Shown in pieces: positions 48,741-53,231 of a stretch of DNA of 53,231 nucleotides. Position numbers and translations under genes: made by a program. The notes beneath the pieces were generated by a model. The model worked only from the letters and a program-made list of their open reading frames with translations, had not been told where the DNA came from and ran no database searches. Position 1 is the stretch's first letter; every line of letters starts with the position of its first letter. Source of the DNA: Spirochaetota bacterium (GTDB lineage: Bacteria > Spirochaetota > Spirochaetia > SPDA01 > JAJSAL01); assembly GCA_024274705.1 (NCBI GenBank), contig JAJSAL010000182.1, positions 1 to 53,231 of the forward strand, given 5' to 3'.

Positions 48741-50570
48741 ATGGCATTCAGCGGCGGATATCTGGGAAAACTGTTACGGATACATCTTACAACAAAACGT
48801 GTATCGGTAGAGGATGTAAGTGAGAAGGACCGGAAGATGCTCCTGGGTGGCAGGGGACTTGCCGCGGCTTACTATTACCGGGAAATCGGTATGAATACAC
48901 AGCCTCTTTCTCCGGAGAACAAGCTTATTTTCATGACCGGCCCTATTACAGGGCTGCGGCTCCCTACATCCACTAAATTCCAGCTTTCCACTAAATCCCC
49001 GGTAACAGGGCACTACCTGTGTACCAATTCAAGCGGGAAATTCGGTCCCTTTTTGAAGAGAGCCGGTTTTGACGGGCTTATCATAGAAGGTGCGGCTGAT
49101 GAATGGACAACCCTGGTGATAGACGACGGTGAGGTGATGTTCGAATCGGCAGAGAAATACATGGGCATGAATTCCTTTGAAACCGATGGGGCTCTCAAAG
49201 GGGTGGCAGGGGCAGGTCGGAAGTCGGTGATGTGTATCGGACCTTCCGGGGAAAACCGGAACCACCTGGCATCGATCATCGTGGATTCCCGTTTTTTCGG
49301 CCGGGGCGGCGCAGGCGCGGTGATGGGGTCTAAAAAGCTGAAAGCCCTGGTACTCGCCGGGAGCGGGGAAATCCCCATGGCGGACAGGGCCCTGGTGGCG
49401 GATATCAATAATACTGCTGTGGAGGACCTCAAAACTTCACGGGCGAGCCTTTCCAAATTCGGTACGCCCCAGCTGGTGGAACTTGTAAATGGTGCTGCGG
49501 CAATGCCTACCCGGAATTTCCAGACTTCCTACTTCGAAGAGGGTGAAAAAATCGATGCACACTACATGCTGGCCGGGTACAAAGAGAAGGATACCGGCTG
49601 TTACATGTGTACTATCGTCTGTGGAAAAGTGAACACGGTGAAGGAAGGTCCTTTTGCCGGGGCAACAGCAAGGACGGAATACGAAACCATTGCGATGCTG
49701 GGATCCAACTGTGGTGTCAGCGATTTCGGTGCTATTGTGAAAGCAGCACAACTGTGCGACGAATACGGTATCGATACTATATCAACCGGCAGCGCTGTTG
49801 GTATGATGATGGAGCTTTTCGAAGGGGGATTCATCACAAAAGAAGATACCCTCGGTATTGAAGCCGAATTCGGTTCCGGCAAAGCACTGGTCGATTGCGT
49901 AACACTGATTGCCGAAAAAAGGGGGATCGGAGAGCTGTTCTCCAGGGGCATGAAAGCGGTAGTGGAAGAAAAACCGGAATGGGAACCTTTTGCGGTGCAT
50001 GTAAAAGGAATGTCCCTTTCCGCCTACGATCCCAGGGGCATCTACGGAAATGCCCTTACCTTCGGTACCTCCAGCCGGGGAGCATGCCACTGCGTGGGAG
50101 GCTATACCGTCACCACGGAGCTGTCCAGCGAAAAGTACGACCGGTTTAAACTGGAAGGTAAGGGAGAACTGGTAAAAACAGTCCAGGATACCAGGGCGTT
50201 TGTTGACAGTGCGGTAATCTGTACCAATGCCCGGCGGGTCCTGGGGTTCAATGACAAACCGGAAGGCGAAGTGCTGAAAGCGGTTACCGGGTACGATTTT
50301 ACACCTGTACTTTCCGTGATCGGCTGCAGGATCTATAACCTGGAAAGGCTCATCCTCAACAGGGAGGGAGTGCGGAGGAAGGATGATCAGATCCCGTACC
50401 GGCTGAAACATGATCCTGTTGCTTCCGGGCCCATCAAGGGCCGGGTAATAACAGATGAGATGTACAATTTCATGCTCGATGAATTTTACGCTGCCAGGGG
50501 CTGGGATACCGATGGAGTTGTAACACAGGAAACCATTCAATCCCTTGGGTTAGAGGAGATTATTTCATGA
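48741..50570 (+). CDS. Aldehyde:ferredoxin oxidoreductase (tungsten type)
   Basis: A 609-residue tungstopterin enzyme that oxidises aldehydes to acids and reduces ferredoxin, or the reverse. The N-terminus GGYLGKLLRIHLTTK and LLGGRGLAAAYYY are family marks. The four iron-sulfur cysteines are C287, C290, C294 (GCYMCTIVCGK) and C494 (DSAVICTN), almost the exact positions of Pyrococcus furiosus AOR. A GAGGAGG site precedes the start. It overlaps the zinc alcohol dehydrogenase gene by 4 bases. It needs oxygen-free conditions and tungsten or molybdenum supply; no cofactor or uptake gene is in the window. Confidence 0.95.
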   Translation: MAFSGGYLGKLLRIHLTTKRVSVEDVSEKDRKMLLGGRGLAAAYYYREIGMNTQPLSPENKLIFMTGPITGLRLPTSTKFQLSTKSPVTGHYLCTNSSGKFGPFLKRAGFDGLIIEGAADEWTTLVIDDGEVMFESAEKYMGMNSFETDGALKGVAGAGRKSVMCIGPSGENRNHLASIIVDSRFFGRGGAGAVMGSKKLKALVLAGSGEIPMADRALVADINNTAVEDLKTSRASLSKFGTPQLVELVNGAAAMPTRNFQTSYFEEGEKIDAHYMLAGYKEKDTGCYMCTIVCGKVNTVKEGPFAGATARTEYETIAMLGSNCGVSDFGAIVKAAQLCDEYGIDTISTGSAVGMMMELFEGGFITKEDTLGIEAEFGSGKALVDCVTLIAEKRGIGELFSRGMKAVVEEKPEWEPFAVHVKGMSLSAYDPRGIYGNALTFGTSSRGACHCVGGYTVTTELSSEKYDRFKLEGKGELVKTVQDTRAFVDSAVICTNARRVLGFNDKPEGEVLKAVTGYDFTPVLSVIGCRIYNLERLILNREGVRRKDDQIPYRLKHDPVASGPIKGRVITDEMYNFMLDEFYAARGWDTDGVVTQETIQSLGLEEIIS

Positions 50571-51613
50571 AAGCAGCCGTTTATTTAGGCGGACCGAAGA
50601 ATATTAAAATCCAGGAAGTGCCGGACCCGGTGCTGCTCGATGGGGAGATACTCGTAAAGGTTGGGGCCGGCAATATCTGCGGAGTCGACAGCAGGACCTA
50701 TAACCATGGAGACAAGAAAATCGAACCTCCCCGCATTCTGGGCCACGAGTTTGCAGGAACCGTGGTGGAGGTTGCCAATGGAGATACGGATATCAAAGAG
50801 GGCGACAGGATTACCTCCTATGTTGTCCTTCCCTGCGGAACCTGCGTGTACTGCAAGCGGGGCAGGGCGAACCTGTGTGATACCAGGACTACCATTTCAT
50901 ATCATTACGATGGTGCATTTGCCCAGTACATGGTCCTTCCGAAAGGAACTGTCGACAACAGGCATGTCTTCCGTATTCCGGAGCATGTGAGTTTCGAAGA
51001 AGCCGCCCTGTCGGAACCCCTGGCAACGGTCCTGAATGCTCAGGGTAAGCTGAACATTGGGATCAAGGACACTGTCGTCGTTCTTGGTGCCGGACCTATC
51101 GGCATCCTCCACAGCCTGGTCTCGAAAATCGAAGGGGCCACCCATGTGTGTCTCATGGACGTTTCCCCGGGGAGGCTGAAACTGGCAGAGCAGTTCGACC
51201 TGGACAGGTATGTCCAGGTTAAGGAGGATGGGAGCCACATCGAACAGGCGAAAGCCTTGAACGACGGGCTCGTACCGGATGTGGTCATCGTTGCCAACAC
51301 CGCGGCGACCTCCCAGGGGGATGCACTGGAGATGGCGGGAAAAGGGGCGCGCGTTGAGTTTTTCGGAGGGCTTCCGAAATCGAACCCTTATGCCACTCTT
51401 AACACCAACCTCATCCATTACCGGGAAATTATCGTATCCGGATCGTTTTCCTCCAGGATCGAAGATTTCCGGAATGCCCTCAAGGTGGTTTCCAGCGGTC
51501 TTCTTCCGGTAAAACAGCTGATCACTCACCGGTTTCCCCTGGATGCCATGCTGAAAGCGTTTGAAGTCATTCCCGCAGGGGAAGCTATCAAGGTTAGCAT
51601 ACAGCCGAATTAA
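50567..51613 (+). CDS. Zinc-dependent medium-chain alcohol dehydrogenase
   Basis: A 348-residue MDR enzyme of the sorbitol/threonine dehydrogenase group. The catalytic zinc ligands are C38 (NICGVDSRTY) and the GHE motif near 60 (ILGHEFAGTV). The four structural-zinc cysteines are in LPCGTCVYCKRGRANLCDT. The Rossmann loop is VVLGAGPIGILHSLV. It would oxidise a secondary alcohol of a polyol or sugar derivative. The start overlaps the AOR stop (ATGA), so their amounts are linked, suggesting consecutive or coupled redox steps. Confidence 0.92.
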   Translation: MKAAVYLGGPKNIKIQEVPDPVLLDGEILVKVGAGNICGVDSRTYNHGDKKIEPPRILGHEFAGTVVEVANGDTDIKEGDRITSYVVLPCGTCVYCKRGRANLCDTRTTISYHYDGAFAQYMVLPKGTVDNRHVFRIPEHVSFEEAALSEPLATVLNAQGKLNIGIKDTVVVLGAGPIGILHSLVSKIEGATHVCLMDVSPGRLKLAEQFDLDRYVQVKEDGSHIEQAKALNDGLVPDVVIVANTAATSQGDALEMAGKGARVEFFGGLPKSNPYATLNTNLIHYREIIVSGSFSSRIEDFRNALKVVSSGLLPVKQLITHRFPLDAMLKAFEVIPAGEAIKVSIQPN

Positions 51614-51631
51614 TAGTACAGGAGAAATACA

Positions 51632-52645
51632 ATGCTCTTATCACCTGTTCAAGCACGAAAACTCGTTACCTGCTGCATTCGGGAAAAATGCGCCCTTCTC
51701 GCGGTAAACGCGGACAGTCCCTCGGCGATCTACGACTGCCTGAAAGCCGCAAAGGGGAGTAACGCACCGGTAATAATTGAAACCAGCATGTGGCAGCTGG
51801 AGGGGATCAGTTTCGGAGCAGGCGACCCTGTCCGGGGAATGGCACAGTACATTGCTCATATCGCTATTTTGGCAAATTCGGAAGAATTTAAAGATGTGCC
51901 GGTACTCTATCACACGGACCACATCCGTGGACCCCTGACCAGGGAAATACTCCTTTCAGCTGTTAGGGGGTTACCCCTTACCCTTTTCGGTGGAGAAATA
52001 GTTCTTCATCCGTCCACCATCTCACTGGACGCTGCGAAACTGACGCCTGAAAAAAACATCAACATGCTCTGTTCTCTTATCGAGGCTTCGGAAGCCGCGG
52101 GTAAACCGGTTACCCTGGAAATGGAAGCGGGCCTGGACGGCGGGCTAACCACGGAAGATGAGACAAGAGAACTGGTCATGGGAGTGGAAGAAAATCACCC
52201 GGGTTACGTTGTTCTCTTTGCCCCGGGCCTGGGAAACCGGCACGGGTACAGTAAGGATGGATACCCCGGGTTCAAACCGGAAAATGTATCCGCCAGTGCC
52301 GCTCTGGTAAAGGAACTCACCGGGAGAGATATTGGCATAGTACTTCACGGATCCTCCGGTCTTTCCGACCACCAGGTGCAGTCCGCCGTGGCAAACGGGC
52401 TGACCAAGATGAACTGGTCCACAAGCGGCCTCATCATCAGGTCCGGCGCGGCAAAGGAGTACTATGCTGTAAACGCGGATAAAATTGTGCCCGGTCATCC
52501 GGAGTTTAAGGACCTGGCAATGGATAGTGGGCAGGGATCCTATGTTTCCCGGCGGTTCGTCCCGGAGCTTAAAAAACTCTTTAGCCTGCTGAGAAGTGAA
52601 GGGAAAGGAATTTCGTTCATGAAGGAGATCATTTCCACGTCATAA
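51632..52645 (+). CDS. Class II fructose-bisphosphate aldolase-like protein
   Basis: A 337-residue zinc aldolase-fold protein. YHTDHIRGPLTREI (near 93-106) replaces the usual HLDHG, keeping the histidine and DH; later come EMEAGLDGG, the HGSSGLSD loop and KMNWSTSGL, as in GatY/KbaY/FbaA relatives. It probably cleaves a phosphorylated or free sugar-acid into two smaller units, which the AOR and dehydrogenases could process. It follows the zinc ADH by 18 bases with an AGGAGA site and ends the operon. The 67 bases after it show no clear terminator. Confidence 0.85.
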   Translation: MLLSPVQARKLVTCCIREKCALLAVNADSPSAIYDCLKAAKGSNAPVIIETSMWQLEGISFGAGDPVRGMAQYIAHIAILANSEEFKDVPVLYHTDHIRGPLTREILLSAVRGLPLTLFGGEIVLHPSTISLDAAKLTPEKNINMLCSLIEASEAAGKPVTLEMEAGLDGGLTTEDETRELVMGVEENHPGYVVLFAPGLGNRHGYSKDGYPGFKPENVSASAALVKELTGRDIGIVLHGSSGLSDHQVQSAVANGLTKMNWSTSGLIIRSGAAKEYYAVNADKIVPGHPEFKDLAMDSGQGSYVSRRFVPELKKLFSLLRSEGKGISFMKEIISTS

Positions 52646-52712
52646 CCGAAGCGGTCCCGCAGTGAACAGATGTACTACCGGGCTTGGGAAGAGATCCCGT
52701 GCTGCTGTATAG

Positions 52713-53096
52713 TTACTCGGAATGCGGGTCGGACCAGCTTTCGGTAAGAATACATTTGAGGCTCAGCGTTCCGTCCTGTTTGATGCTGGCACGTAAGCCG
52801 CCGGTCCCTTTTATTCCCGGTTCACCCTTCAGGGAGGTGAGGAGACGGCGTGCTTCTTTTTCAAGATCCTTGACAGTCGGTACATGCCCCAGGTTTGCCC
52901 ACTTCCAGTTGAGAAAATTCATCACACTGTGGACCTTGTCGAAGTCGAAATCATCCAGGATTTCCTGGACCATCGTAACGAATTCTTTATGAGGGACCTT
53001 TTCTTCCATATACTCTTTTGTACTATGGCTCTTAGGTTTTTTCAACACAGGTATGTCAGATACGTGCCCGTATTTCGCTGATTGCTTCCCTTTCAT
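52713..53096 (-). CDS. Small conserved-looking hypothetical protein
   Basis: A 127-residue protein from ATG 53096 (134 if the ATG at 53117 is used, which would overlap the SDR end). I do not recognise its family with certainty. It has a lysine-rich start, a helical middle (VTMVQEILDDFDFDKVHSVM, then NFLNWKWANLG) and a C-terminal beta region with GTGGLRAS. Small proteins with a similar FDFxKVHxVMxxLxWxW pattern occur in many bacteria and phages without known role. Neither start has a clear ribosome site; translation is probably coupled to the SDR gene, whose stop is 4 bases upstream. Confidence 0.6.
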   Translation of the reverse strand: MKGKQSAKYGHVSDIPVLKKPKSHSTKEYMEEKVPHKEFVTMVQEILDDFDFDKVHSVMNFLNWKWANLGHVPTVKDLEKEARRLLTSLKGEPGIKGTGGLRASIKQDGTLSLKCILTESWSDPHSE

Positions 53097-53100
53097 GTGC

Positions 53101-53231
53101 CTAAATGAGCATACCACCGGTGATATCGAGGGTCGTACCGGTAAAATGGGGTGCCTTCCCGGAGCAGAGAAACGCCACGGTATATCCGATCTCTACCGCT
53201 TCCGCGAATCTGCCTACGGGAATACGTTTTA
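53101..53231 (-). CDS. Short-chain dehydrogenase, C-terminal end (partial)
   Basis: The window ends inside this gene. On the minus strand the frame reads RIPVGRFAEAVEIGYTVAFL, then a TG-x-x-L-D-I-T-GG tail and a TAG at 53103-53101. This is the standard SDR C-terminus (P-x-GRF, EI, FTGxxxxxxGG). It is the third SDR in the catabolic region. It precedes the small hypothetical gene and is probably read with it. The start, cofactor loop and active site are outside the window. Confidence 0.85.
   Translation of the reverse strand, partial: KRIPVGRFAEAVEIGYTVAFLCSGKAPHFTGTTLDITGGMLI

Overview
This window comes from a bacterial chromosome, most likely an anaerobic spirochaete (Spirochaetales). Three things point there. 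The gene order rpsB-tsf-frr-uppS-cdsA-dxr-rseP is the one I know from Treponema. The order rpsF-ssb-rpsR-(YybS-like)-rplI-dnaB also fits. The sugar-binding protein has the cysteine-free signal-peptide end followed by GGEKEA that is common in spirochaete transporters. A tungsten-type aldehyde oxidoreductase suggests anaerobic life. No rRNA, tRNA or CRISPR array was seen.

Layout. (1) 1-4410: rpsF, ssb, rpsR, a membrane protein, rplI and dnaB on the plus strand. (2) 4395-14590: a minus-strand block with a secreted WD40 protein, a CpXC protein, rseP (interrupted by an in-frame TAG), dxr, cdsA, uppS, frr, a clear terminator, tsf, rpsB (with a repetitive acidic tail), maf and a small membrane protein. 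(3) 14600-20004: a GntR/LacI-type regulator divergent from an acetoin/2-oxoacid dehydrogenase-like operon (E1alpha interrupted by an in-frame TAA, E1beta, E2), then an SMP-30-like lactonase. (4) 20177-23552: a SWIM/SNF2 helicase coupled to a SMUG1-like uracil-DNA glycosylase.

(5) 23839-36029 is a defence-type operon: a large SNF2-like helicase with a degenerate PLD-like N-terminus, a YhcG/DUF1016 nuclease, a DUF4391 protein, an S23/IVS four-helix-bundle protein, a type III Mod methyltransferase, an unknown protein paired with a VapC/PIN toxin, and a type III Res subunit. The genes overlap or nearly touch. Uniquely in the window, this operon is full of short palindromic repeats, many inserted in frame inside the coding sequences. 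The S23 gene itself is bracketed by a perfect 15-bp inverted repeat of the same family, so it looks like a mini-element whose solo copies have also landed in neighbouring genes. This is the most unusual structure in the window.

(6) 36129-53231 is a catabolic region. A DeoR regulator is divergent from a long operon: UroD-like protein with a frameshift, FGGY kinase, ribose-type ABC transporter (binding protein, two permeases, double ATPase), SDR and a second UroD-like protein. Then come an iron alcohol dehydrogenase, an SDR, and a divergent operon of aldehyde:ferredoxin oxidoreductase, zinc alcohol dehydrogenase and class II aldolase. A 14-nt sequence, TATGTATAGCGCTA, is identical in the dehydrogenase promoter at 15.7 kb and in the divergent SDR/AOR promoter at 48.7 kb. 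This suggests that the GntR/LacI regulator controls both.

Three genes (rseP, E1alpha, first UroD-like) are each broken by what looks like a single base change. These may be real mutations or sequence errors, and the reads would decide.
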